Positions 28,201-42,726 of a DNA stretch of 64,000 nt are shown piece after piece. A program made the position numbers and the translations under genes. The stretch lies in assembly GCA_001599595.1 (NCBI GenBank), contig BCHH01000004.1:2277689-2341688 (forward strand), given 5' to 3'. The first letter of the stretch is position 1. Each line of letters starts with the position of its first letter. The stretch comes from Beverwykella pulmonaria (lineage: Eukaryota; Ascomycota; Dothideomycetes; Pleosporales; Melanommataceae). A model generated the notes under the pieces. The model was not told the DNA's origin, searched no databases, and worked only from the letters and a program-made list of their open reading frames with translations.

Positions 28201-31200
28201 AAGCAGCTCAAGGCTTCACCCACTGAAAATTGGACTTCCGGTTGCCGCACCTCATGCAGCTCGTAAAGTTTTTCATCAACAAAGCTGTAGTCGGTCTTTT
28301 GCTCTGCGTCAGCGTCTTCAGTTTCTTCGGTTATCATCGACAAGTGTCCAAGCGCAAGGATCGCACTGGTGATACCTGTCTTCGCAGCATCGAATATTTG
28401 CTGAGCAACGTCCTGGAACTTCGAATAGCGAGCAATATTTGAGGGATTGATGACGTAGAAGAGACTCAACTGGTCGATGCACACAAAGATCGAGCCTTTG
28501 AGAGTTGCGTCCCTTGAGCTCTTGAGGATACTGACAAGTGTCTCGAGCAGCTGATTTACTGGATGATCGTCCGTGAGCGTTGTGGCGTTTCTCCAATGTA
28601 GCCGGCTATAGTAATAGCCTAGTGCAACTATAACGCCGCTGATCTGATTCAGTTCTCCACCAACGGCTGTGTTCCAAGATTTGGTTTTGTCGAAGAACAA
28701 TGCTAGAGATTTCTTGATAGAGTCTTCGTGGCATGCTGGATGTGTGGCAAGTAGCCCATAAGCATGAGCTGCCGCGGTGCGTCGATCGAGATTGTTGGAG
28801 AGTATTGAGGGTTCTAACAACCGGAAATCTTCTAGCAAGTTCGCTTTCAACCAAACTTTCTCTGGGCATAAGGAGAGTAGGCGAACAAACGCACTCCCAA
28901 TCTCGCCAATGTCGCTCAGTTCGTCATGGGTGAGTCTATCAAAGCTGGCTCTCAGAAGAATAGCCAGTGTGTGGGAGTGGCTATCGTCTGCTGCATACGC
29001 ACGAAATGCTTGGCGGGCGCGTAGGTCGGTCGACATTAATGTCTCCAGTTTCCGTCCCCAGTCTTCAGTCACATCATTATGGATGTTTTTCTCGGACAAT
29101 GCTGCATGAATAGCAACCTGGGAGCAAAAGGCGATGACGGTAGGCAGGGTTCCTGCATAGCGTTGGTAGAAACCCTGAACCTCTTGAACCACATCATCCT
29201 GGCTGTCTATGTCCATGTCATCCTCGTCTCCGTCTTGCTGCAGAAAGATAAATTTGACAAGCTTGTCAAAATCTGGAAAGGTCATTTGGTACTGCTCTGA
29301 TTCTGAACCGAGAACTGAATTCTGCATGCTGAACCAGTATGGATCTAGGCCTTTCTTGCCCTCCTCAATGACTTCGTGCCTCTCGTTGCTCCCCCCACTT
29401 ACTGCAAGGATATCTATCCATCTGGCTAGAACGTCGTCAAAAGGTAGACATCGATTGGCAAACCTAGTCGCAACATAACGAGTGCTTCTCGAAAACTTGC
29501 TGGTACTGTCGGGCTGGCTTGGAAGGCTGGACCTAGAGTACTTAAGAAGAACTTGTCTGAACTTATCAAGAATAGAAGCGTCGAAAGGCTTCGTAAAAGC
29601 TCCTAATACTGAAGACAACGCTTCTTCAATGCTGACAGCCACGTCTTTGCCTGACGCGTCGTCTTGCAAGGATCGAAACAACCACTCTAGGAGGGATAAA
29701 GTTGGCTCTAGGAGAATCTTTTTTGGGGCAGCTTTTGCTAGAAGTCCGATAGTCTCATATCCATAGCCGCGGAGCTCCATGTCTTGATCACTGTCCGGGG
29801 TTGGCCAGCCTTGGTCTTGTATGAAGCCTCTCAGATTTCCTACAAGACCTTCAGCAACCGGAGAGAGACTATTGGCCGAGCCGCGTCGAGCCACGAAGTT
29901 TACAAGAGTGAAAATTGCCGACCGAAATTTTGAAGCCTCTCTGCCAGCTGTAGTCCGGCTTGTCACGTTTAGCTCTGGGGACAACAATCCCTCCTCGACC
30001 ATCCTGGCAATCTCTTTTGGGTAGGCTGTGCATGCAACGGATTTCGTTAGTATGCCCATGATTTTGATCCGAAGTGGGATCTTGACCGGTAACGCTCCGT
30101 CTGGGCTATTCCTGGAAATATGTTAGTATATCTGCTTTATTATCCTTTGATGATAATACAAGCACGAAGATACGTACGAGCCAAAATAGAGTTCAAACAA
30201 TGATTCGACAAGCTTTGGATCTTCGAGATCTTTCGCCAGTGTAGCTCGTTTCAAAATGTCATCTCCAACCTCTGAGATTCTAGAATTCGTATCCGCAGAG
30301 GCGAAAAGCGCAGGAAGAAATTTCTCATCATTAGTGAACATGCCACTGGCTAGAAATCGTGAAACCAGAGCTTTGGATTCGGTCAAGTTCAGGCCGGCGC
30401 TGGAACTTGGATCCCAAGCGTCAGGCTTCCCTTGTAAGGAGAGGAACTTGTACTCTTCGGAGGACAGTCCAGGGCATTTTGGCGAGGTGGCAGCCTCAGG
30501 GGTGTTTTGCCGCACAATGGTGAACAGAAGTAGCTTCCCGAACCAAAGGGAAAGGAAAAGTGCATCTTCATCTTCCAGCTCAAGGGTTGACCGTAGTTCG
30601 TCATCGTCTTTACTGCCTCTCAAAGGAAGCTTGAAGTGGGTAAGAAGACGTAGAATCAGGTGGAAAAGCTGGGATGCATGTTGAGCGGACTTGGAGTAAT
30701 CAGTAGCTAGTCCATGAATCAAGATGGGCAGGAGTTCTAGTCGATCGGCAATCGGAAGACGTGAAATGCCTTGCTGGATATAGAGGATGTCGAAGTGGCG
30801 AATCAGAGGCACGTCCGCGTTTTCCTTGAACTGCTTCAGGAGCGCAGCGACTGGAAGTTTGATTTGCCTACGTGCCACGTTAGATAGAGTTGCTCACAAA
30901 AGTCAGAGCTATTTGATGAACTGCATACTGTGGTTTGATGCGGGTGTTGATGTGCTGGCAAATGGATATGACCTAGAGAACAAACCGCAATTAGCGGCAT
31001 ACAGAAATAGAATGCTAGGTACAGTGCAGGCAGAAACAGGGCTTTGCATAAGAAGTGGTAGAGAAACTGGTCAGGAAAATGCTCACCTTGTTTCTTACGG
31101 CAACGCTTTCGGAGCCGAGTTTGAGCAGCAGGGGCGCAAGAAAAAGCTTGAGGAGATCTTCGAGCTTTTGATCGGAGCTGGCAAGACCTATCCGCAGTTC

Positions 31201-31254
31201 CAGCTTCCCAACAAGGGCGAGCTCTCTGGCCTCCGGGCTAGGTTCAGACGCCAT
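25240..31254 (-). CDS. ECM29: Proteasome-associated HEAT-repeat adaptor Ecm29
   Basis: Seven-exon model complement(join(25240..25669,25721..27195,27246..27447,27502..30111,30178..30867,30929..30972,31087..31254)) gives 1872 aa, close to the yeast protein. Ecm29 is a HEAT-repeat scaffold that binds core and regulatory particles of the 26S proteasome and monitors its assembly. The N terminus (ARELALVGKLELRIGLASSDQKLEDLLK, shown here only in part by ELRIGLASSD) leads through a 44-nt exon (VISICQHINTRIKP) into LPVAALLKQFKEN, as in the family. The rest is continuous helical repeats with no break or frameshift. The first intron is long (114 nt). It is divergent from the UBX gene, another ubiquitin-pathway gene; the proteasome beta-4 subunit lies 8 kb away. 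Confidence 0.94.
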
Positions 31255-31979
31255 GTCGAGATAGGGAAGGGATCATGAGTAGGTAGAGATGCGGACTGGA
31301 TGGGCGACAGAGGCCCGGCAGCCGAGATATGGTCTTCTGCGCCACAGGCAGATGTCGATGGCGCGGCTCGTCAGGCCCAGCTTGATTTGATAGCAGCGAC
31401 GAGGGCCACGCTCCTTCGGTTACTTTCCTGGAGGTTCTGCGGGCCAATTCACCGCCGATGGCCTTGGCGCAGCGCACGGACGCCTACCAGGCAGGAGCCC
31501 TCGTTGCGTCACCACCAAATAATTGGCGACAGCCTCTCTCTCTCTGCCTAGCCACCACCTACCCACTCCCACGTCGTGGTGCTCATCCTGGCATCCAGCT
31601 CTCCTCTGCTACTCCCCCTCGGCCCCGCCAGCTCTGTCCGACACCACCAGCTGTGATCGAAATCGGGCAGCAAACCGGCCGACGTGCACTCTCCTTCACC
31701 GCGTGCACTTTCTACCACCACACGTACGGTCAACAGGCCAACGCACCCTCCCGCTACCCGCGCCCGCCAATTGTCGCTTGACCGGCTGCTGCCTTTCTGA
31801 TCCCGAGCACACCTGCACTTTCGCCTCCTGCGGTCCATGTCTACATAATCTACCCCACCGACCGACCACCGCCCGCCACGCAGCTGCCAGCGCCCACCAG
31901 CTAGAATCGCTCTCTCTCACGCCCTCCTATCTTCGATCACAGACGCCTCCCCTATCTCCACCCCCACCACGCCGCAAAC
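31255..31979. promoter_or_regulatory. Divergent promoter of ECM29 and the UBX gene
   Basis: This 725-bp C/T-rich region lies between two divergent ubiquitin-proteasome genes. Shared control is plausible. No proteasome-associated control element could be identified with confidence. Confidence 0.45.
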
Positions 31980-33605
31980 ATGGACGAAGACATTTCCAAT
32001 TTCGTCGCTATTACGTCGTGCGACCCGCAGAAGGCTGCCCAATACCTAAGCCTAACGGACAACAACCTCGAGCAGGCTATCCAGCTTTTCTTCGATAGCC
32101 CGAACCTCGACTTTGGCGTTGCCCCTGCCGCACCGCAGGCCCCCGCACATGCCTCCTCGACCGCTGACAATCCCATCGAAATCGACTCCGATGAGGACAT
32201 GTCTGATGCCGGCATAGATACACAAGGCAACACCCCGCCCGCACCCTTCGGTACTGTCGAGGATGACGAAGCCATGGCGCGCCGCCTCCAGGAGGAGATG
32301 TACGGTGGTGGCGGTGGCCTCAACCCCGAAGCAGATGTACGAGCACCAATGCAGCGGACGACGGAGACTCTGGTCGGCCCGGGCGCGAACTGGGGCCCGC
32401 AAGACGCCGAAGCCGATATAGATGCTTTAGTCCAGGAGCAGCTTGCTCGTCGGCGGATGCCCGGTAAGCATACGTGGGAATCCAATCTTCATCTTGCGAA
32501 AGCTAACCTAGTGGTGCCAGGACGACCAGGCATATTCAATCAGCGAACGACTCAGACGTCGGTGTGGGACAGCGCTGGCGCTGATTCGAGTGCTCGACGT
32601 CGCGAGCTGGCAACGGCTACAGGCGGTGCGTCTGAATCATCGAACAAATCGAACATGCTCGCAGAGCTGTACCGCCCACCATTCGAGCTTATGTTCCAGC
32701 AGTCATGGGACAAGGCTCGGGACGAGGGGAAGGAGCAAGAGAAGTGGATCATCGTCAACATTCAGGACCCTGCCATCTTCGACTGCCAGATTCTGAACAG
32801 AGATATTTGGAAAAACAACGATATCAAGTTGACCGTGAGGGAAAACTTCATCTTCATGCAGTATGCCAAAGATGATCCCCGTGGCCAACAGTATATCAAC
32901 TACTACTTCCACGCCCGCGACAGCATGGATGCGTACCCTCACATCGCCATTGTCGATCCCCGCACTGGTGAGCAAGTCAAGGTCTGGTCTGGCCCGCCAG
33001 TGCCAAATCCCGTAGAGTTCCACGCCCAGCTCCACGAATTCCTCGACCGGTACAGCCTCAAGGCCAACGCCAAAAATCCCGTCGCCACGCGAAAGCCGGA
33101 GCGCAAGAAGGTTGACGTGGATCGAATGACAGAGGAGGAGATGTTGGAAATGGCACTACAAAACAGCCTAGACAACAACAAGGGGCCCAAGGACGACGAT
33201 CCCGATGCACTCACAAAAGACTCCTCCTCGACCGGGAAAGGGAAGGAAAAGGCGGACGGTGTTGTGGACGAAGCGACGGAGCCGGCCACCAACGGTTCTG
33301 CCGATTCCCCCTTCGGCCAAATCTCTTCGTCCAATCCACACGTCGAACCCCCTGCAGGAGATTCGAAAATCGTTACTCGTATTCAATTCAGGGGCCCCTC
33401 TGGGAGGCCTATTGTGCGGAGGTTCCATGTGGCCGACCCTGTCCGGAGAATCTACGAGTGGATCAAGGCAGAGAATCCTTGGGAGGGCAAGCAAGGCGAG
33501 GAATTCGATCTAACTCTCATGGGGAAGAACTTGCTAGACTCGTTGGATTCTACGATCGGAGACGCTCGTTTAGGAGGCGCCTCCATCATGGTTGAGTTCA
33601 TCTGA
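31980..33605 (+). CDS. UBA-UAS-UBX protein (Ubx5/UBXD7 type, Cdc48 cofactor)
   Basis: Model join(31980..32463,32521..33605) gives 522 aa. Domains in order: an N-terminal UBA-like fold (about 1-45; FVAITSCDPQKAAQYLSL), acidic linkers, a thioredoxin-like UAS domain (about 205-335; FELMFQQSWDKARDEG, WIIVNIQDPAIFDCQILNRD), a UIM-like helix (EEEMLEMALQNSL) and a C-terminal UBX domain (about 440-522; TRIQFRGPSGRPIVRRF to ASIMVEFI). The family links ubiquitylated substrates to the Cdc48/p97 ATPase. The 57-nt intron is in frame and open, so retention would insert 19 residues. Splicing is preferred for its consensus ends. Confidence 0.93.
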   Translation: MDEDISNFVAITSCDPQKAAQYLSLTDNNLEQAIQLFFDSPNLDFGVAPAAPQAPAHASSTADNPIEIDSDEDMSDAGIDTQGNTPPAPFGTVEDDEAMARRLQEEMYGGGGGLNPEADVRAPMQRTTETLVGPGANWGPQDAEADIDALVQEQLARRRMPGKHTWESNLHLAKANLVVPGRPGIFNQRTTQTSVWDSAGADSSARRRELATATGGASESSNKSNMLAELYRPPFELMFQQSWDKARDEGKEQEKWIIVNIQDPAIFDCQILNRDIWKNNDIKLTVRENFIFMQYAKDDPRGQQYINYYFHARDSMDAYPHIAIVDPRTGEQVKVWSGPPVPNPVEFHAQLHEFLDRYSLKANAKNPVATRKPERKKVDVDRMTEEEMLEMALQNSLDNNKGPKDDDPDALTKDSSSTGKGKEKADGVVDEATEPATNGSADSPFGQISSSNPHVEPPAGDSKIVTRIQFRGPSGRPIVRRFHVADPVRRIYEWIKAENPWEGKQGEEFDLTLMGKNLLDSLDSTIGDARLGGASIMVEFI

Positions 33606-34799
33606 TATAGTGGTTCTCACCTGGCATCTTCATGGCGTTTTGGAATGGGTACGACGTTCGTGACTAGCACGAGTTATTGATGAACCTAGATAAGTCGTTA
33701 GGATTAGGGCTCTGCGGATGCTAGACATCTCCCAACGGTGGGCTTTTGCTGGTCACAGTGTGCTTAGACTTTCTGGCCACAACAGTTATTTCCAATACCC
33801 GTGCATTTGGGATATAAGAATGGGCCTATTTCTGTAGAATACAGGCATACGCCAACTGCTTAATAATATCTGAAGTTCTCCCACATCTGCCAGTCCGCTC
33901 TGATCTTTTGACAGTTGCTGGCTTCAAAACTCCACGCCTACTTTCTGCAATGACGCACTTCAGAGGTGTATTATTTGATCTGCAGAATACGGCATGTAAA
34001 TGGGTGGTTACCAATGAAGGACCCAGACGAAGATGGGCCGATTAAAAACAAAGCGGATTTGAGGGAGATGTGGCCGTTGAACCAGAAGCAATGGGCGTCT
34101 ATCCGCCATAGACAGTTATTCAAGACTTCCAACTCCAACCGTATCACCTTAATACCTACCCTCAACAGCTCTTTCTCCACAATCTCAGCCTTTAACCTCA
34201 CCAGCTCCCCAATATCCCAATTAACCTACACAAACCTCCCATTCAAGTTCGGGGCGAGAATAGAGTATGAGCCCATAGAGTTGATAGTTGTGATGATCGC
34301 TGATTTGTTCCAACTCTCGTTTTCGCTGAAGCGTTCTTTTAATTTGCGGTATCTGTGGGCTGGAGGAGGCTTTGTGAAGAAAAGTAGCAGCATATGATGG
34401 AGTAGATGGTGGGAGGGAGCAAAGTTGGTTGGTTGGGTTCTATACAGTAACCGTATTGGTTACCAGTACAATGGTACGGCCATGGGGATAGTCGGACGAA
34501 CTGGGATGCTTGCATGGCACAACGTTCTATTATTCGAGAAACATGTAAAATCCTGCCTAGATGGTACAGTAGGAATTAATGGAAAGAAAATGATTCTCCT
34601 GCTCTTTACTTTACTCCGCTTTACTGCCATGAGGCCGCCTTGGACATGATGGCACAAGAAAATGAGTTTTGTAAACGTAGAACATGCGTTAGCAAAAGTA
34701 GTGAACGGTGACAACAGCCACGCAGACAGAATCCATTCAATCTCTACACATATACATTTCCAATTGCTTCGGTCCTCACTTCTCTTGCACCCACCCTCC
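33606..34799. other. Intergenic, no confident gene
   Basis: The stretch holds the 3' flanks of the UBX gene and of the small secreted-protein gene. Open frames on both strands at 33.97-34.40 kb do not join into a convincing model. Confidence 0.4.
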
Positions 34800-35138
34800 T
34801 CAAAGCAGAATATTATAGCTCTCAACCTTATCATTCTTCCCACTATACTGACTCAGATCCTTGATATGCGTCTCTTTATTCGTATCCCAAATGATGCTCC
34901 CCTTACAATCCTTCGCATCAAAAAGAATAACCTCTGAAGCAATGGAGCCAGGGTACCAGTGGAACGACGAAACGACGTTTGTCTTCCCGCTTCCGAGGTT
35001 CTTGCACGGTTGGGTGAGCGTGCCGGATCGGTCTTCGATTTCCCCGACGTAGTCCTTTGCTGAGTAGAGTTGCAGACGCCAGGCGGAGATCAGAGGCGTG
35101 GTGGCTAGGGCCGCGAGGAGAAAGGTACTGAATTGCAT
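34800..35138 (-). CDS. Small secreted protein (112 aa)
   Basis: A single exon. The first ~19 residues form a clear signal peptide (MQFSTFLLAALATTPLISA). The mature ~93 residues contain two cysteines (TQPCKNLG and AKDCKGSI), which could form one disulfide. The pattern of Tyr/Trp-rich strands (WRLQLYSAKDYVGEIEDRSG, VVSSFHWYPG) resembles small secreted beta-rich or crystallin-like fungal proteins, by eye only. The function is unknown; an effector or cell-surface role is possible but unsupported. Confidence 0.75.
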   Translation of the reverse strand: MQFSTFLLAALATTPLISAWRLQLYSAKDYVGEIEDRSGTLTQPCKNLGSGKTNVVSSFHWYPGSIASEVILFDAKDCKGSIIWDTNKETHIKDLSQYSGKNDKVESYNILL

Positions 35139-35865
35139 GTTGGATGATGGGGTCTGGGAGGGTTAGTGTGGAGTTGAGCAAGTTGTGTAATGGGGGATGT
35201 ACTGTAAATCGCGATACAATGCTATCAAGCGTGACTTGGATTGTGATTATCTTCTAGAGGATGTTGAAACTAGAGTGCTTGTTGAAGGTGCGCTCTGGCA
35301 CCTTCTTATACACCTTCGATCAAGCCCAAGACCTCAAACGCAGTAACATCTCGAGGCTCAACTCTCGCTCTCGTGTTCGCATTCCCTACTTCAATGACTG
35401 CTTCAGGTTCCATGAAGGCAAAGTGACTCCACCAGATTCCGTGTGCCTTCGGTAGACGGGAACAGCATGAAGCTTTGAAATGGTCATCAGGATGCCCACC
35501 TCGTATTCTCTCGTATTTACGTGGTGTTAGTTCATCTTGACCTTCCGAAAGTCGCATAATGAGGGGAGCGTATATTGCGCCAAGAGAACCATAAGAGCTG
35601 AAGAGCCTGGAGCTAAACGCATTCAAATTATGTTTATGAAGTTTTTAGGCCATCCATTGCAGAGCTATGCAAAGCGAGAAATGCGATGTTCGAAAGTCGA
35701 TGGGTTTGCGAATACGAGGTTAGGACACCCGACTGCAACCATATAAACTGTAACATTATGCTCTACCCATTATATAGCGTTCTTGAAAGGTTGTTATTGG
35801 TACTCGTAGTAACAAAACAAGCAAGCATCTGATCTAGTCCTGCTTTCCGTGAGCATTCACATTCC
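35139..35865. other. Intergenic, no gene recognised
   Basis: This is the promoter of the small secreted-protein gene and the 3' flank of the methyltransferase. A leftward 106-codon ORF (35306-35626) lacks recognisable features. Confidence 0.4.
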
Positions 35866-36843
35866 TCATTTCTCCACACCCACGCATCTTGTAATCTCGA
35901 CACCATCCTAATATTCAGTCAGCGTAATTCTCAAACCCCAGCAACATCCAGCAAAACTTACCGGCACACCCGTCGGCTCAAAGCTATTAACCAATCGGCT
36001 GTCATACATAAGATTTGGGTTCCCCTTACTCTGACTAAACTTCGCCTCCCCAAACCTCTTCTCATACATTTTGACGTTCTTCTCTGGGATCCCTTGCGTC
36101 TTTCCCTCCTCCTTATCCGTTTCTTTCACTGCTATCCTCTTCTCGGCGACGCTACTCCGCACATACTCTAGGTAGGGTGGGTTCCCAGGCTTGATTACGT
36201 TGTCGGCTGCGAGCACAGAGCCGACGCTTACTAGTCCCAGTTCCTCGCAAAGTTTGAGATCGGTGGTGTACGCGGGCTTGTAGTGGTCGAGGAACATGAG
36301 GTCGATTTTCGTCAGCGCGCCGGAGGCATGGAGACGGTGCAAAGACTTGTCCGATGACCCGACGACGACTTTCACCGTTGAAGAAAGGCCAGCGAGGTCG
36401 ACGAGCGAGGTTATCACGGCGGCAAACTCGGGATTACGCTCGAGGGAGTAGTATATGGCGTCGGGGCCGCTGGTGGTGCGCAGAGCGTGTCCGAAGAGAA
36501 TGCAGGAGTAGCCCACGTAGCCGCCCAGTTCAACCTAGCTCCAATCAGTATAGGACTTCGAGTTGGGTTTAAGAAGGGGTGTGTATACCATGGTCTTTGG
36601 CTTCACCTCTGCAATGAGATCCGTGACAATTTTTCCTTTCGTCTCGCCGACATTCATGAGATACTTCTTCGTCCGGGCATATTCGTCAATCGCTGCGAGG
36701 ACATTCTGTGGCGAGTCGCGGATTTGTTCAAGGTTGGGGTGCGAGTATACGAAGTGCAGGAGTTCGATTTCGCGGCCGTCGTCGAAGAAGGCGGTGTCTT
36801 GTTCTTGCGGAGCGTAGGCTTTGGTCTTGTCGAAATCGGCCAT
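35866..36843 (-). CDS. Catechol O-methyltransferase-type SAM enzyme
   Basis: Model complement(join(35866..35907,35962..36534,36589..36843)) gives 289 aa. The N-terminal cap (GREIELLHFVYSHPNLEQIRDSP) and Rossmann motif I (VELGGYVGYSCILFG, residues 86-100) are those of COMT-like proteins. The metal and catechol region IDLMFLDHYKPAY has the expected Asp, and a second acidic site is ADNVIKPGNPPY. The last exon supplies the conserved end DGVEITRCVGVEK. It would transfer methyl from SAM to a catechol hydroxyl in the cytosol; the substrate is unknown. No biosynthetic cluster surrounds it. Confidence 0.92.
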
Positions 36844-38654
36844 TTCGTAGCTTGTAGATTAGGAACGTTTATCTCTGAGTTTATGAGAGTTGTTAGAGTT
36901 TGATTCTCTAATGTGCTGACATTAGCATAGGAGTTCAAAAGGTGTATGAGATATGGAGGCAGAGTAGAAACATCACTCTTTGGGAAAATGAATTAGAAAG
37001 AAATCGAACCAAGCTTCTCCTTTCATGATTGTGGTATGAGTACGAAATGAAGTAAGCTGTTTACAGGTATATTAATATGCGTGGTGCTGTCGGTTTCGAC
37101 AAACGTTGAAAGATATTGTTCGGCATCATGTGATTGAATAGTGAAGTTGTGCAGCCAGTTGGATCCTTTCGTCATAGACTTCAACGCTGGTGTTCCACAC
37201 CTTATTTGTCACCCATCTTGTTTACGCGAAGCAAGAAGGAGAATTTGTTGCTAACCTGCTAAAGTGGTATGTATCTCAACAATCCCGAACGACAAACTAC
37301 AGACGAGAACAGCTAAATGTATATCGAAGCTACTTCAGGATGAATTTCTGAAGGTGGGGAATGAACAGTGAAGAAATATATCTCAATGGGGGATCCGCCC
37401 TTGGTTTATATTTCTAACCAGCCACATAAGGGTATGCACTTTGAAGTGGGTGCTAATGATGATTGCGGAGTAATTTACCCCGCCTGGAAGTTTGCTGGCT
37501 TTCTTCTCCACCACGACCCGCATGTTGAGACACCAGTCCGGCAGAGGCTACGTATAAATAGTTCATAGCATTGAATCCTGAAACTGTACCTGAACCATGC
37601 TGCTCAAGGAATAGATCCTAGATGCTAGAACCTATGAGAGATCCACTTAACTCTATCCCAAGGGCAAGTGAAATACTGGACCATACGCCGCTCTTTCCTA
37701 TTTGCCAACAGGAACTATGCGCTGAAGCAAATATGACAGCGGAAGTGGAGAGGGTAGGGCGAGGAGGAGAATCTTCAGTGTTGAAGCATCTTTTCGTCAT
37801 AGCGGTTTAGAACCTCAGTGCTGATGGTTGGCGATCATGCATTGAACATGACGGGAGTGCCACTGCAACGGAGCAGATATGAAAGAGAATCTGAGAGCGG
37901 CTCAACAACGACATCCAAAGGGTTGCGAGGCGATACGACATGTAAGCATCAATCACATCCGCAGCCTCGCATTCGAAGGGATTATCAGCAGAATTTCTGC
38001 TGACTCTTGAGGCCTCGAATCCCGTTCCTCCGCGTGCGCGCTCATCGCACCTCTTTTCTACGGTTAGACTGTAGATATGTACTCCAATTTTCGACACCAC
38101 TGCCCCCTCGCCGCCATTTAAGGTGACCCACGAGACAATAGTTTCCTAATAGGAGCTTGAGTTACTCTCCGGAGCCACGCCACCGTAGTGACTGGCAACC
38201 AAGGGCAAAGATGATGCTAATGGTCGTGGCTGGCTCCGTTACTTTTTGATGAAGAAGAGAAAATGGGAGGGCGAGGGTGCCGCAAAGATTTTATTGCGCG
38301 GCGGTGCCAAGACGCTTACTGGGAGAGGCTAGGCGCGGATTGGCACGACTTTCGACAGCAGAAAGAGCACTGGGAGTTCAGAGAGAACAATTCGAGAATA
38401 AGTACATATCATGACAAGCGTTGGCGCGGGTGACTTGGACACGCGATATTTTCTCCAGCCCTATATTATGAAGAGGGAGGTGGTGCTTGCCAGTCATCCA
38501 AATCTAATGCTTCCTCAAATCGTGCCAATGTCATAGTTTTGGCATTCTATCCTGGAGTAGCCAGGCAGGTCTACTGTGTGGATTATTTTACACTTGTTGC
38601 CAAGTCACCCAAACTCCGATGTGCGTGATATTCCCATCGCATGGCATGTCCAGA
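36844..38654. other. 1.8-kb intergenic stretch, no gene recognised
   Basis: Only short ORFs without domains. AT-rich at 36.9-37.5 kb, more mixed later. It includes the methyltransferase promoter and the beta-4 subunit 3' flank. Confidence 0.4.
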
Positions 38655-39439
38655 TCACGGCACCACAATTTTCTCATCATCGACATACTCCTGCTCCCGA
38701 ATCCCGTCCTTCGTTATCACCTTGACCAAGACTCCCTTGAAGTCGATCGGAAGACGCCTCTTCAGCTCCTGGGTGCACATGCGCAGGATGTTCATGCCCT
38801 GGTCGAAATCGATGTTCGGATGGTGGTGCTTGTCTAGTATGGAGAGGCAGTAGTATCTAGACCAATGGTTAGCTTGGGTTTAAACATGACTTGGATCAAG
38901 AGAACATACTGAGCGTATCCGTGTGCAGCATATGGCAGGGGAGCCAAGCTCGCCAGGTAGTCGATCCAGTATAATGAAGGCTTGTCCGCAATAACGTCGT
39001 AGCCTCCAAGAAGCAAATTCACAGTGTACGGCTTCCTCGATCGCAGCGCCCGGGCAAGCTCTCCTCGGACGAAGTTGGCAGTGGCAGCGGGTGACAGCTC
39101 CATGTTGTTGCGCATCGAGTACAGTTGGATGTTGGCTTGGATGTATTCGGCGAATTGCACTGCACCTATGTCAGATATGATGACCCCCGGAATGAGCTCT
39201 GTAGCTAGAGAAAGCGGGTGTAATCCATACCAGTATCACCGGCTTCGCCAGAGAATGCCATCAGCGAGTGCGGGTTGAGGTTTCGTGTCTTGTCGTCGGT
39301 GGCCTTGAGAACCGTGGCGCCTCGCATGGCGGCTTTCGACGCAGCGATGATGGTGAAGTCTTTGCCGGTTATTCCGAGGAGGACCTCCCTAGCTCTAAGT
39401 CAGAAACACGCTCTCGTAGCAGCGTGTGAGTCCATACAT
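38655..39439 (-). CDS. PRE1: 20S proteasome subunit beta type-4 (Pre1/PSMB2-like)
   Basis: Model complement(join(38655..38856,38910..39159,39231..39388,39438..39439)) gives 203 aa. This is a non-catalytic beta subunit of the proteasome core. The protein starts MEVLLGITGKDF and keeps ASKAAMRGATVLK, DDKTRNLNPHSLMAFSGEAGD and GYAQYYCLSILDKHHHP; it lacks an N-terminal Thr active site, as expected. The start codon itself is split by a 49-nt intron. Only A and T lie in the first coding exon (39438-39439), and G is the first base of exon 2. The frame beginning at exon 2 has no other upstream ATG giving the family N terminus. It is divergent from enolase. Confidence 0.92.
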
Positions 39440-42007
<2,568 letters not shown>

Positions 42008-42726
42008 AGAATTCTTCCAACTAGCCGTGCTATATGTAATGGAATGACAAAAAGGATATGAATATTACGAAGATTGGACTTTAGTAGAGTTCTACATGCA
42101 ATACAAATTCCATGATCAAATGTTGACGAATGAAGCAGCCTGGTGGTGTTGTCACGGACAGGAGAATTCCGTTCCGCCCGAAGTGGCAAGTCGACCACGT
42201 GATGCCTTTAATCTCGACCCGTCTCAGGCCGGAACTTCTTCCTAAGAAACTTTCCAACTCGAAATTCTCACATGAATATTTTAAGGGATGGCCCACTATG
42301 CATTCCCGTGTCTGAGCAGTGTCAACGCATCTAATGTCTCACAGTAGTCTGCCATAAATTCCTCTCAGTGGATCATTCCATCGACTGTCCTAACACCTAC
42401 GCGCGAAAACTTTAGGGCAACCGCAAAGATCTCTGTGACAGCTACAGTAGAGCTTGATGGGACTAGGCCAACCATTTACCTCGAGGTGATAACTCATTGC
42501 CGTTTAGAAATCTCTCTGCGAATATTCTACCAAACAGCTGCAGCTGCAGCGTTCTGCGCCATTCTGCATTCCATATGTCTCGATTCCAGGTATATCTTGA
42601 GCTTGTGGACTTAGACTGAAAGATTTAAGTAATTGACGTTCCTGTCTGCCTTCATTGTCATCTACATCTTGCGTTTTGCCTTTCCGCACTGTCAACTCAC
42701 TTTCTGCCCCTCAGCCGAATCTCCCC
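42008..42726. other. Intergenic, no gene recognised
   Basis: Enolase 3' flank and 5' flank of the uncertain ORF at 42.7 kb. Nothing specific is seen. Confidence 0.4.

Noticed and set aside
33971..34397. Overlapping ORFs on both strands suggesting a small gene
   Set aside because: The leftward pieces lie in different frames and no intron joins them in phase. No domain is seen.
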